A DNA stretch of 64,000 nt from Xanthomonas floridensis. Its GTDB lineage: Bacteria; Pseudomonadota; Gammaproteobacteria; Xanthomonadales; Xanthomonadaceae. Positions within the stretch are counted from its first letter, which is position 1. The number at the start of each line of letters is the position of its first letter. Below the pieces are notes generated by a model. That model was given only the letters and a program-made list of their open reading frames with translations, was not told the origin of the DNA and ran no database searches. The position numbers and the translations under genes are program-made. The DNA lies in assembly GCF_001642575.1 (NCBI RefSeq), contig NZ_LXNG01000034.1, positions 62,001 through 126,000 on the forward strand, given 5' to 3'. Shown piece by piece: positions 9,853 through 18,432 of the stretch.

Positions 9853-10024
9853 CAAAACCGTTGTCGCCGACGCGATCCGGTGCGATACAGCCGCACCGGT
9901 CCCCTGCGCTCCTCGCCACGCGCGGCACGGCGCCCAAACTCGCTTCGCTCAGACAAGGGCGCCTCTTCGGCCGCGCATGACTGCGGTGCTCGGCTCGCTT
10001 TGAGGCGACAGGGTGAAGCAGGAT

Positions 10025-10084
10025 CAACAGCAACAGCAACAGCAACAGCGACAGCGATAGCAACAGCAACAGCAACAGCAACAG
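10025..10084. repeat. Hexanucleotide microsatellite (CAACAG)10
   Basis: Ten contiguous 6-bp units: four CAACAG, one CGACAG, one CGATAG, four CAACAG. The length is a candidate for slippage variation. It ends 155 bp before the UdgX start. Confidence 0.95.
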
Positions 10085-10239
10085 TCGTAAAGTTTGCTTG
10101 TTGCAGCTGCCGCAAGCAGGGTGGGGCGTTAGACGCTCCCATGGAAACAGTCGTAGTAATTCCTTCAGTAGTGGCAGTAGCAGTCGTAAGACGGTAGCGA
10201 CGGTGGTGGGGTTCATCTTTGTGGGAGTGTGGTGTAGCG

Positions 10240-11685
10240 ATGTTCAGCGCTGAGGTGGAACCTGCGTGGAGTTTTGAGGCGTGGCGTGCATTGGCGCGGG
10301 CGGGGTGGTGTGCGCAGGTGGAGCCTGACCATGTGGCGTGGAATGGGGGCGCGCAGGGTGGGTTGCTGATGGGACAGGGGGTGTTGGAATTGCCGGTGCT
10401 GGCCGCGCCGCCGCGGGTGTCGGCGGATTTCATGCAACTGGCCGCATCGGTGCTGTGTCATCGGGATCCGCAGCGGCACGCGGTGCTGTATCGATTGTTG
10501 TGGCGGATTGCCTCGGGCGAGAAGGCGCTGCTGGAGCGTGCCACCGATGTGGACGTGCATCGCTTGCGGCAATGGCAGAAGGCGGTGCAGCGCGATACCC
10601 ACAAAATGAAGGCGTTCGTGCGCTTTCGCCGGCTGCCGGGCGAAGAAGAAGACTTCGTGGCCTGGTTCGAGCCGGAACATCACATCGTGGACCGCGTTGC
10701 CCCGTTCTTCGCACGGCGCTTCGCCGGTATGCGCTGGGCGATCCTCACCCCATATCGCAGCGTGCGCTGGGATGGTCAGGCCCTGGCCTTCGGCGAGGGG
10801 GCCGTGCGTACGCAGGTGCCGGCCGACGACGCGCAGGAGACCCTGTGGCGCACCTACTATGCGCACATCTTCAATCCGGCGCGGCTCAATCCCACCATGA
10901 TGCGGCAGGAAATGCCGCAGAAATACTGGAAGAACCTGCCCGAAGCAGCCTTGCTGCCCGAGCTGATCCGCGAGGCCGGGGTGCGCGTGCGCGAGATGGC
11001 CGAGCGCGCGCCCGAGCCGGTACGCCGCCGCGTGCCGGTGGCGCCGGTATCCGCTGCCGTCGAGGCGACGCAGAGCATCGCGCAGTTGCGCGCGGCGGCG
11101 CGCGATTGCCGGCGCTGCGAGTTGTGGCAGCCGGCCACCCAGACCGTCTTCGGCGAAGGGCCGGAGAATGCAGCGGTGATGGTGATCGGCGAGCAGCCCG
11201 GTGACGAAGAGGATCTGAGCGGGCGTCCCTTTGTCGGGCCTGCCGGGCGCTTGTTCACGATGGCCTTGGGCGAGTTGGGCGTGGATCGCAGTACGTTCTA
11301 CGTCACCAATGCGGTCAAGCACTTCCGCTTCGAGCAACGCGGCAAGCGCCGCCTGCATCGCAACCCCGAGCGCACGCACGTGCAGGCCTGCAGCGGTTGG
11401 TTGCAGGCCGAGCGCGCCCAGTTGCGTCCCGCGCAGATCGTGTGCCTGGGCGCCACCGCGGCACAGGCAGTGCTGGGCAGCACGTTTCGGCTGATGCAGG
11501 AGCGGGGGCAGTGGCAACGCCTGGACGATGGCACGCCGGTGCTGGCCACGGTGCATCCCTCCTGGGTGCTGCGGCAGGGATCGGAGGTGGCGCGGGAGGA
11601 GGGGTATCGCGGCTTTGTGGAGGATCTGCGTCAACTGCTGTCGGTGCCCGGCGCAACACCACCGCGCGGCGCCAGCAACATCTAG
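10240..11685 (+). CDS. DUF4130-UdgX fusion (uracil-DNA binding/crosslinking protein)
   Basis: 481 residues from ATG 10240; an upstream GTG at 10219 is in frame. Residues about 1-265 form the DUF4130 domain that accompanies this system ('ASGEKALLER', 'QREMP'-like region). Residues 280-470 form a family-4-like uracil-DNA glycosylase domain of the UdgX type. Motif A is G317-E-Q-P-G, the Fe-S cysteines appear to be C290, C293, C384 and C402, and 'HPSW' at 439-442 is the second active-site motif. K369-R-R-L-H373 is the UdgX-specific loop; in characterised mycobacterial UdgX the His of KRRIH becomes covalently bonded to the uracil-derived abasic site. The fused architecture, with the radical SAM partner upstream, defines the locus. 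The role of DUF4130 is unknown. Confidence 0.93.
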   Translation: MFSAEVEPAWSFEAWRALARAGWCAQVEPDHVAWNGGAQGGLLMGQGVLELPVLAAPPRVSADFMQLAASVLCHRDPQRHAVLYRLLWRIASGEKALLERATDVDVHRLRQWQKAVQRDTHKMKAFVRFRRLPGEEEDFVAWFEPEHHIVDRVAPFFARRFAGMRWAILTPYRSVRWDGQALAFGEGAVRTQVPADDAQETLWRTYYAHIFNPARLNPTMMRQEMPQKYWKNLPEAALLPELIREAGVRVREMAERAPEPVRRRVPVAPVSAAVEATQSIAQLRAAARDCRRCELWQPATQTVFGEGPENAAVMVIGEQPGDEEDLSGRPFVGPAGRLFTMALGELGVDRSTFYVTNAVKHFRFEQRGKRRLHRNPERTHVQACSGWLQAERAQLRPAQIVCLGATAAQAVLGSTFRLMQERGQWQRLDDGTPVLATVHPSWVLRQGSEVAREEGYRGFVEDLRQLLSVPGATPPRGASNI

Positions 11686-11747
11686 ACGGACCCCAACACC
11701 GCCTGGGGACATCCAGGGAACGCTTGGGCAAGCACAACGCCTGGACA

Positions 11748-11774
11748 AAAAAATGCGCGTGCATGTGCACGCGC
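11748..11774 (-). terminator. Probable intrinsic terminator, minus strand
   Basis: GCGCGTGC (11755-11762) pairs with GCACGCGC (11767-11774) around a 4-nt loop. On the minus strand the hairpin is followed by a run of seven T. It would end transcription from the fasciclin gene about 280 nt after its stop; on the plus strand no T-run follows. Confidence 0.6.
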
Positions 11775-11802
11775 ACGGTGTCGCTGCTTGATTGACACCA
11801 AG

Positions 11803-11828
11803 GGAACGCGCGGCATGCCGCGCGTTCC
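11803..11828. repeat. 26-bp perfect palindrome
   Basis: GGAACGCGCGGCA and its exact reverse complement meet with no spacer, centred between 11815 and 11816. It could be a cruciform, a second terminator stem or a protein site; nothing decides between these. Confidence 0.8.
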
Positions 11829-11915
11829 GTCACCGCCGCGTTGCGGTGATGGTGCAGCCTGCGACGGCGTGCCTTGCGCAAGGCAAGAACGCGCACACCG
11901 CAGTTGCCGCGAAGG

Positions 11916-11983
11916 TGCAGGGGCGCCACGGCATGCGGTGAGGCATCCCAATGACGCATCGCGCGGGCCGGGGCGCCCCTGCA
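11916..11983. repeat. 12-bp inverted repeat flanking 44 bp
   Basis: TGCAGGGGCGCC at 11916-11927 and its exact reverse complement at 11972-11983. The enclosed 44 bp has no open frame of note. It has the form of a very small non-autonomous element, but no target-site duplication is evident. Confidence 0.6.
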
Positions 11984-12052
11984 TGACACGTTGCTCGAAG
12001 GCTGCACTGCGTGACCGGCCGCTCGTGCCGACCGGCCGACTGCATGCAGCGC

Positions 12053-12610
12053 TTACGGCATCAAGACCTTGTCGATCACGTGGATCACGCCATTGCTCTG
12101 CATGACATCGGCGGTGGTGACGGTAGCGGTATTGCCCTTGGCGTCGGTCAGGGTGACTTTCTTGCCGTTGAGCTTTGCGGTGAGCGATTCACCCTGCACG
12201 GTGGTCAGCATGGCGCTGCCGCCGCCGGCCTTGATCTTGGCGATCAGCGAGGCCGCATCCACCTTGCCCGGCACCACGTGATAGGTGAGCACCTTGGTCA
12301 GGGTGGGCTTGGATTCGGGCTTCAACAGCGTATCGACGGTGCCGGCCGGCAATGCGGCGAAGGCGGCGTTGGTGGGGGCGAAGACGGTGAACGGGCCCGG
12401 GCCTTTCAGGGTCTCGACCAGGCCGGCCGCCTTGACCGCTGCGACCAGGGTGGTGTGATCCTTGGAGTTGGCCGCGTTGTCGACGATGTCCTTGGTGGCC
12501 AGCATCGGCGCACCGCCTACCATCGGGTTGGAGGCGGCGTACACCGGCGCCGTTGCGGTGGTGAGGGCAATGGCGGCGGCAATGGCAAGCGACTTCAATG
12601 AGGTCTTCAT
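12053..12610 (-). CDS. Exported fasciclin-domain protein
   Basis: 185 residues from ATG 12610, preceded by an AAAGGA ribosome site. A cleavable signal peptide ends near 'APVYAA'. The single FAS1 domain shows the H1 motif ('FTVFAPTNAAFAALP') and H2 motif ('VLTYHVVPGK'), with the closing 'NGVIHVIDKVLMP'. Bacterial FAS1 proteins are small secreted or periplasmic adhesion-type proteins. An AT-rich patch at about 12698-12717 is the best candidate for its promoter. No operon partner. Upstream in-frame codons to 12694 are rejected because the signal peptide starts at 12610. Confidence 0.93.
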   Translation of the reverse strand: MKTSLKSLAIAAAIALTTATAPVYAASNPMVGGAPMLATKDIVDNAANSKDHTTLVAAVKAAGLVETLKGPGPFTVFAPTNAAFAALPAGTVDTLLKPESKPTLTKVLTYHVVPGKVDAASLIAKIKAGGGSAMLTTVQGESLTAKLNGKKVTLTDAKGNTATVTTADVMQSNGVIHVIDKVLMP

Positions 12611-13064
12611 GAGGCAGCGATCCTTTGGGTAAGCGGGCACCGGCTGGCGACCGTAGACCCTGATACGCCGCAAGATGCCGGCCGGATGCATCACGCGATT
12701 TTTACTTTATCTAAATTCCTGCCTGGGCTCGCCGCCGGCCATGGCATGGCGTCGAAAACAGCCGTCGGTGACGTGCGTACAGGTGCAAGAAAGCGCCACG
12801 GTGATTCACAGGGGCCTTGTGTTGCCCTGCACCGGGCGCATCGCTTTCGCACTTGCGTATTGCAAACCGCTGCGCTTGGCCGCAGCCCATCACATGCCGC
12901 GCGCAATGCAGTGGACGTTCTCAAGCGATGCGCTGGCGTCTGGTTGCAGGTACGCCGACGGACTCTAGAAGTCGTACCAATATTCGCTTCCACGCAGATG
13001 CAGTCAGCACGTCGGACGTAATCTCGTGCACCCCACATGTCTCATCGAACAAGGGTTGCCTGGA
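12611..13064. other. Divergent intergenic region
   Basis: About 450 bp between the fasciclin gene and an exported hypothetical transcribed the other way. Apart from the AT-rich patch near 12698-12717 I see no repeat, RNA structure or gene. Confidence 0.5.
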
Positions 13065-13700
13065 ATGACTTCGACAACACCGCATCGCGCCACACCCGTT
13101 CTCACCGTCTGTCTGGCCGCAGCTTGCCTGATGCTGTCAGGTGTTGCGCGGGCCGCGACGGTATCGCCGGAGCCAACGGCTGCTGCACAGGCGCCCGCCG
13201 CTGCAAGCTATCGGCCGCACCAGCAATGGCGGGTTCTGGGGGAATGGGAATTCAATGTCGATTCGGTGCGCGTTGCCAACGTCAGGCTGCGTGACGAAGG
13301 GGGCGGCGCCTGGATGCCCAGGCAGGTGGTGATACTGACGTACAGCTACAGGAATCTGGGCTTCGACGACAGCGCCAACTTCCCCAATGCCGGGCCGTCG
13401 ACGCTGGCGTTTTCAAAGGCCCATCTCGGCATGGTCGATGCGAACGATTCGGAGAATGTCGGCTCAGGCAGCTATCCGGTGCATATCGCGCTGGTGGAGG
13501 ACGTCGATGGCCGCAAGATCGGGCAGGAGATGATCAAGGCGCAGTGGCCGTTCGCCTTTGCGAACAAGGTCAGGACGGTCAAGGTCACGGTGGGGCATTA
13601 CGATTCCAGGCTGGTCCTGCATGAGGCCACGTTTGTGGTCCCGGTGCAGGCTGCGCGGCCTGCGAAGCAGGGCAGGCATACGCCTGCCCGGCACACCTGA
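13065..13700 (+). CDS. Exported hypothetical protein
   Basis: 211 residues from ATG 13065, with a Sec signal peptide (hydrophobic 'LTVCLAAACLMLSGVARAA'). The mature part has a beta-rich character with alternating 'VKVTVGHYDSRLVLHEATFVV' strands and one conserved-looking 'VVILTYSYRNLGFD' stretch, suggesting an immunoglobulin-like or DUF4352-type periplasmic domain. I do not recognise a specific family. The last 15 residues are basic and low complexity. It stands alone between two non-coding regions. Function unknown. Confidence 0.75.
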   Translation: MTSTTPHRATPVLTVCLAAACLMLSGVARAATVSPEPTAAAQAPAAASYRPHQQWRVLGEWEFNVDSVRVANVRLRDEGGGAWMPRQVVILTYSYRNLGFDDSANFPNAGPSTLAFSKAHLGMVDANDSENVGSGSYPVHIALVEDVDGRKIGQEMIKAQWPFAFANKVRTVKVTVGHYDSRLVLHEATFVVPVQAARPAKQGRHTPARHT

Positions 13701-14362
13701 TCCGGCCATGCACATGCCTTGCGTAGGCGGTGCTGGTGCCGTCCGCGCTGGCGTGCGTGAGTTCCCTGTGGCTGTTAGCTGTGGGTGGTTGTGGTCCTGT
13801 CTGCGAACACGGCTGGTGACGCGCGTGCTCGGCATACCGGATCCCGCAGCGAGCGCGTGTCCCCTTGAGCAGGTGCTGCGCTGAAGCCGGTCCATCGCGC
13901 AGTGATCGGTTACTCATGGTGGGCCGCGCGCAGCAGTGTGGCCAGGCGAACCGTCGAGACCACGTGGCGCGATAGCGTCGGGTGAAGTCAGACATGGCGG
14001 CTTGCACTACAGACGATCCGATCGCTGAATCAGACCATGCAACTGCGCTGGACGTGGCTGCCCACGCCAGCGTCGCCGAAGAGATGAAGGCGAAGATGAC
14101 CCGTGCATGACACCGCACGCCCCGGGGCGCGCGTGTAGTCAGGTTAGTGTCCAGTGGCGCCCACTCAGAGCCGCAGGATCCGATGCCAGCGACGGCATGT
14201 AGATGACGCGCGGGTGCCCGCGTGCAATGCAGCCCCAGGCGCAGCGCGTCCGCCAGCAGTGGTTTCATCACCGGTTGCAAACCGGTATGTTCCCGTAGGT
14301 GCGTTGCCTGGCGTCGCCATGGACGGTGCGGCGCGCGGCCATCTTTATCTTCCGGGTTTTGC
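13701..14362. other. Long non-coding region before the antiporter gene
   Basis: About 660 bp. Frames on both strands exist (for example the minus frame reaching 13585-14391), but their translations show no domain and have the Arg/Ala/Pro bias of antisense frames. A short plus frame at about 13984-14109 reads as an acidic peptide with no recognisable relative. I support no gene here. Confidence 0.45.
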
Positions 14363-16000
14363 ATGCATTCGATCGATGTCGTCCTCGCCATGTTGCTGGC
14401 GGTCGCGGCCAGCGGTTACCTGATCCGCATCCTGCCGTTCTCGCTGCCGTTGCCGTTGGTCCAGATCGCGCTGGGCGCGGTGGTCTCCGGCGTGTTCGAT
14501 GCAGGGCACGAGCTGGAACCGGAACTGTTCTTTTTGTTGTTCCTGCCGCCGCTGCTGTTCCTGGACGGCTGGCGCATTCCCAAACAAGGCCTGTTCCGCG
14601 ACAAGGCGGCGATCCTGGAATTGGCGCTTGGGCTGGTCATCTTCACCGTGGTTGGCGCCGGCTTCCTGATCCACTGGTTGATCCCGGCGATGCCACTGGC
14701 GGTGGCGTTTGCGCTGGCGGCGATCATTTCGCCGACCGATCCGGTGGCAGTGTCCTCGATCGCCTCCAAGGTGCCGATCCCCAAGCGCCTGATGCACATC
14801 CTCGAGGGCGAGTCGCTGCTCAACGATGCGTCGGGCCTGGTGTGCTTCCAGTTCGCGGTGGCCGCCGTGCTCACCGGCACCTTCTCGGTGGCGACTGCTT
14901 CGCTGACCTTCCTGTGGGTGGCGCTGGCCGGGCTGGCGCTGGGCGTGGCCACCACCTTCGGCCTGAGCCGGATCCAGGCCTGGATCTGGCGGCATTTCGG
15001 CGAAGAGCCCGGCTCGGCGATCCTGGTCAACCTGCTCACCCCGTTTGCAGCCTACCTGCTGGCCGAAGCCTTCCATGCCTCCGGCATCCTGGCCGCGGTC
15101 GCCGCCGGCATCACCATGAGCTACGTCGAAATGGCCGGCAATGCGCCGGGCAACATGCGCCTGCAGCGTTCGGCCGTCTGGGACACGGTGCAGTTCACCT
15201 TCAACGGCATCATCTTCGTGCTGCTGGGCGAGCAGCTGCCGGGCATCCTGGATGGCGCGGTGCGCAGCGTGCAGGAGGCCGGGCACCTCAATCCCTGGTG
15301 GCTGGCGGTCTATGTGGCCACCATCAGCGCCAGCCTGATGGCGCTGCGCTTCGTATGGGTGTTCCTGTCGCTGCGCTGGAATCTCTTCAAGGCACAGCGG
15401 CGCGGCGAGGCGCACGTGAGCCCGCCGTGGCGCATTGTGGTTGCGGTGTCGCTGGCCGGCGTGCGCGGGGCAATCACCCTGGCCGGCGTGTTGACGCTGC
15501 CCTTGGTGTTGAACGATGGCTCGCCGTTTCCGGCCCGCCAGCTGGCGATCTTCCTGGCCGCCTCGGTGATCCTGGTGTCGTTGCTGGTGGCCAGCGTGGC
15601 CTTGCCGCGGCTGTTGCGCGGGCTGGAATTGCCGGAAGAGGAAGACGAGCAGCAAAAGGAAGACCTGGCGGTGAAGGCGGCCTCGCAGGCCGCGCTGGAG
15701 GCGGTGGAAAAACTGCGCCAGCGGCTGGTGGAAGACAGTGCGCATGCCGAGCGCTACAACGCCGCCGCCAACCAGGTCAGCCAGCGCTATCAGCGCAAGC
15801 TGGGCGCAGTGGACATGGCCGAGACCGATCCGGAAGAAGCCGGCGCTTACGAGCAGGCATTGCGCCAGTTCCGCCACGCGGCCCTGGTGGCCGAACGCAA
15901 CGAGTTGTTCAAGCTGGCGCGGCGGCGCGAGATTTCCGACGACCTGTCGCGGCGGCTGGTGCGCAATCTGGATCTGATCGAGTCGCGTAAGCGCGCTTGA
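14363..16000 (+). CDS. CPA1-family Na+/H+ antiporter
   Basis: 545 residues. About twelve membrane segments occupy residues 1-415, with the cation-binding region 'ISPTDPVAVSSIA' and 'EGESLLNDASGLV', the ND/SPTDP signatures of NhaP/YjcE-type monovalent cation:proton antiporters. A further 'SLAGVRGAITLAGV' helix is also typical of CPA1. A charged cytosolic C-terminal domain of about 130 residues follows, rich in Glu/Arg with coiled-coil character. ATG 14363 begins a membrane helix directly; the longer frame from 14222 has no support. Expected role: Na+/K+ and pH homeostasis at the inner membrane. A GGGAATC array starts 7 bp after the stop. Confidence 0.95.
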   Translation: MHSIDVVLAMLLAVAASGYLIRILPFSLPLPLVQIALGAVVSGVFDAGHELEPELFFLLFLPPLLFLDGWRIPKQGLFRDKAAILELALGLVIFTVVGAGFLIHWLIPAMPLAVAFALAAIISPTDPVAVSSIASKVPIPKRLMHILEGESLLNDASGLVCFQFAVAAVLTGTFSVATASLTFLWVALAGLALGVATTFGLSRIQAWIWRHFGEEPGSAILVNLLTPFAAYLLAEAFHASGILAAVAAGITMSYVEMAGNAPGNMRLQRSAVWDTVQFTFNGIIFVLLGEQLPGILDGAVRSVQEAGHLNPWWLAVYVATISASLMALRFVWVFLSLRWNLFKAQRRGEAHVSPPWRIVVAVSLAGVRGAITLAGVLTLPLVLNDGSPFPARQLAIFLAASVILVSLLVASVALPRLLRGLELPEEEDEQQKEDLAVKAASQAALEAVEKLRQRLVEDSAHAERYNAAANQVSQRYQRKLGAVDMAETDPEEAGAYEQALRQFRHAALVAERNELFKLARRREISDDLSRRLVRNLDLIESRKRA

Positions 16001-16463
16001 GCGCGCGGGAGTCGGGAATCGGGAATCGGGAATCGTAGAAGCAGAAGCCCGGGCGATGACAGTGGCCGTCGTAGGAGTGCGCCGGGGCGGGACCGGGCTG
16101 TCCCGATACACGTTCAGGGGTGCCGGCTCGGGAATCGGAGATCGTGGCGGCCTGGGCTATGACCACTGCTGTGGTAGCGGCTGATCCAGGCGCGAGAGGT
16201 GTTCTCTGGAGAGCCCCGTTGCGCCACGGTGCGCTGCCACGACACCGCGCCGCACGGATGTAAGCAGCGCGGCCCTTGCGCGGACGCAATGCGCAACCTG
16301 CGGGTCTTGTCCGTATGCAGCAGGCGCCAGGCACCAGGCAGCAAGCACCAGGCAGCAAATACCAGGCAAACCATGGGTCGGGAGACACCATCCCACCAGA
16401 CCCCCTCCCATCGTCACGGCACGCGGCCTACCCTGTGGCGCTCATCGTTGCCGTGCACAGCCC
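16001..16463. other. Repeat-bearing intergenic region
   Basis: Holds the GGGAATC array at 16007-16035 and a loose direct repeat of 'CACCAGGCAGCAA' at about 16328-16372. A stretch near 16198-16216 (GTGTTCTC followed by GAGAGCCC) reappears in opposite orientation near 19966-19986, so part of this is a dispersed element. No gene supported. Confidence 0.6.
16007..16035. repeat. GGGAATC short tandem array
   Basis: Four consecutive units of the 7-bp motif GGGAATC (first one GGGAGTC) begin 7 bp past the antiporter stop codon. The same motif occurs at 19878-19914, 20045-20084 (opposite strand) and 50641-50796, each time at a gene 3' end. Confidence 0.9.
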
Positions 16464-17408
16464 ATGACGCCCATCGTTTCCATCCAGGGATTGAGCAAGA
16501 CCTACGCCGGTGGTTTCCAGGCCCTCAAGCAGGTGGATCTGGATATCCAGCGTGGCGAGATCTTCGCGCTGCTTGGCCCCAATGGCGCCGGCAAGACCAC
16601 CTTGATCAGCATCGTCTGCGGGCTGATCAACCCCAGCACGGGTACCGTCCTGGCCGATGGCCACGATATCGTGCGCGACTACCGCGCCGCGCGCGCCAGC
16701 ATCGGGCTGGTGCCGCAGGAGCTGGCCACCGACGCGTTCGAAACGGTGTGGGCCACGGTGCGTTTCAGCCGCGGCCTGTTCGGCAAGCCGGCCAACCCGC
16801 AGTATCTGGAAACCATCCTGCGCGAGCTGTCGCTGTGGGACAAGCGCAACAACAAGATCTCCACGCTCTCCGGCGGCATGAAGCGACGCGTGCTGATCGC
16901 CAAGGCGCTGGCGCACGAGCCGCGCATCCTGTTCCTGGACGAGCCCACCGCGGGGGTGGACGTGGAGTTGCGCCACGACATGTGGCAGATGGTGCGCCGG
17001 CTGCGCGAACAGGGCACCACCATCATCCTGACCACCCATTACATCGAAGAGGCCGAAGACATGGCCGACCGCGTTGGTGTCATCAACCGCGGCGAGCTGG
17101 TGCTGGTGGAAGACAAGCACACCTTGATGCGCAAGCTCGGCAAGAAGCAGCTGACGCTGAGCCTGCAATCGCCGCTGCAGGCGCTGCCTGCCACGCTGGC
17201 GGATCTGCCGCTGGAACTGTCGGCCGATGGCAACAGCCTGATCTACACCTTCGATACGCAGGCCGAGCAGACCGGCATCGGTGCATTGCTGCGCCGGCTC
17301 AACGAGCACGGCATCGACTTCAAGGACCTGCATTCCAGTGAGAGTTCGCTGGAAGAGATCTTCGTCAATCTCGTGCATGGCGCACGCAACGCGGAGGTGC
17401 GCGCATGA
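16464..17408 (+). CDS. ABC exporter ATP-binding protein (YadG-like)
   Basis: 314 residues. Walker A 'GPNGAGKTT' at 38-46, signature 'LSGGMKRR', Walker B '[12 protein letters not shown]' and the switch His in '[10 protein letters not shown]' are all intact. The sequence order and the C-terminal extension of about 80 residues match the YadG/NodI-like (ABC-2, DRA) group. It energises the YadH-like permease, whose start codon overlaps its stop by 4 bp, so the pair is translationally coupled. The substrate of YadGH-type exporters is not established; drug or lipid-like export is often assumed. A standard ATG at 16464 directly precedes the conserved start. Confidence 0.95.
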   Translation: MTPIVSIQGLSKTYAGGFQALKQVDLDIQRGEIFALLGPNGAGKTTLISIVCGLINPSTGTVLADGHDIVRDYRAARASIGLVPQELATDAFETVWATVRFSRGLFGKPANPQYLETILRELSLWDKRNNKISTLSGGMKRRVLIAKALAHEPRILFLDEPTAGVDVELRHDMWQMVRRLREQGTTIILTTHYIEEAEDMADRVGVINRGELVLVEDKHTLMRKLGKKQLTLSLQSPLQALPATLADLPLELSADGNSLIYTFDTQAEQTGIGALLRRLNEHGIDFKDLHSSESSLEEIFVNLVHGARNAEVRA

Positions 17409-18166
17409 ACCTGCATGCGATCGCGGCGATCTACCGCTTCGAAATGGCGCGCGCCTTCCGCACGCTCACCCAGTCGATCGCCTCGCCGGTGTTGTCGACC
17501 TCGTTGTACTTCGTGGTGTTCGGTGCGGCGATCGGCTCGCGCATGGGCGATATCGACGGCATCAGCTACGGCGCCTTCATCATCCCCGGCCTGGTGATGC
17601 TGTCGCTGCTCAACGAGAGCATCTCCAATGCCTCGTTCGGCATCTACATGCCGCGCTGGGCCGGCACGATTTACGAGGTGCTGTCCGCGCCGGTAGCATG
17701 GTGGGAGATCGTGATCGGCTACGTCGGCGCGGCGGCCACCAAGTCGGTGATGCTGGGGCTGCTGATCCTGCTCACCGCGCGGCTGTTCGTGCCGTACGAG
17801 ATCGCCCACCCGGTGTGGATGCTGGGCTTTCTGGTGCTCACCGCGCTGACCTTCAGCCTGTTCGGTTTCATCATTGGTATCTGGGCCGATGGCTTCGAGA
17901 AACTGCAGGTGATTCCGCTGATGGTGGTGACGCCGCTGACCTTCCTGGGCGGCAGTTTTTACTCGATCAACATGCTGCCGCCGCTGTGGCAGAAGGTCAC
18001 CTTGTTCAACCCGGTGGTGTATCTGATCAGCGGTTTCCGCTGGAGTTTCTATGGCAAGGCCGACGTGCACATCGCGGTGAGTACCGGCATGACGTTCCTG
18101 TTCCTGCTGGTGTGCCTGGGCGTGGTGGCGGCGATCTTCCGCAGCGGTTACCGGCTCAAGGCCTGA
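17405..18166 (+). CDS. ABC-2 type permease (YadH-like)
   Basis: 253 residues with six hydrophobic segments; the ABC-2 permease signature is visible in the stretch '[17 protein letters not shown]' before the fifth helix. It should form the membrane part of a homodimeric exporter with the upstream ATPase. Its ATG lies within the ATGA overlap at 17405-17408. Length equals the E. coli YadH size class. No dedicated regulator or accessory gene is nearby; downstream is a long repeat region. Confidence 0.94.
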   Translation: MNLHAIAAIYRFEMARAFRTLTQSIASPVLSTSLYFVVFGAAIGSRMGDIDGISYGAFIIPGLVMLSLLNESISNASFGIYMPRWAGTIYEVLSAPVAWWEIVIGYVGAAATKSVMLGLLILLTARLFVPYEIAHPVWMLGFLVLTALTFSLFGFIIGIWADGFEKLQVIPLMVVTPLTFLGGSFYSINMLPPLWQKVTLFNPVVYLISGFRWSFYGKADVHIAVSTGMTFLFLLVCLGVVAAIFRSGYRLKA

Positions 18167-18323
18167 GTGGTGAATGCAGTGGTTTTCTCGGCCGCATCCT
18201 GGTGGATGTCGTCGGAAGTTCAGGTCAAACGCATTGGAAGTCCAGATCAAACGCTGAGTGGATCGAGGGCGCGGTGCCCTCACCGCTCGCGGGACACGCC
18301 GCAGGTACGTCCATGTAGGTTAG

Positions 18324-18345
18324 GTGGCGGCATCCATGCCGCCAC
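18324..18345. repeat. 10-bp hairpin element
   Basis: GTGGCGGCAT (18324-18333) pairs perfectly with ATGCCGCCAC (18336-18345) around 2 nt. The flanking 'GCGGGACACGCCGCAGGTACG' region at about 18290-18310 reappears inverted at 18495-18516, so this is one copy of a larger dispersed unit. Confidence 0.8.
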
Positions 18346-18432
18346 ACGGCCCCGCAAGCGGCGAGGACACCGCACCATAGAGTTGATCGGTAGCTTTGTT
18401 TAAAACCCTGCACACCGACCATTTCCACTGGT

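Larger units (their letters stand above)
9643..10239. other. Repeat-rich spacer between radical SAM and UdgX genes
   Basis: 597 bp without a credible gene. It carries a 16-bp tandem array, a dispersed-element-like block with two hairpins, and a hexanucleotide array, each listed separately. The long frames on both strands are translations of the repeats. Confidence 0.75.
11686..12052. other. Intergenic region with three inverted repeats
   Basis: Lies between the convergent UdgX and fasciclin genes. No gene is supported. It contains an 8-bp-stem hairpin next to an A-run, a 26-bp perfect palindrome and a 12-bp inverted repeat enclosing 44 bp, listed below. Confidence 0.7.

Noticed and set aside
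9284-10216. Cys/Leu-rich 310-codon frame, minus strand
   Set aside because: It is the translation of the 16-bp and 6-bp tandem arrays and of the opposite strand of the radical SAM gene.
13585-14391. 268-codon minus-strand frame before the antiporter gene
   Set aside because: No domain, no signal peptide or ribosome site, and the 5' part is antisense to the antiporter start region.
14345-16111. 588-codon open frame on the minus strand
   Set aside because: It lies antisense to the Na+/H+ antiporter gene; the translation is Gln/His/Arg-rich without a domain, as expected in GC-rich DNA.
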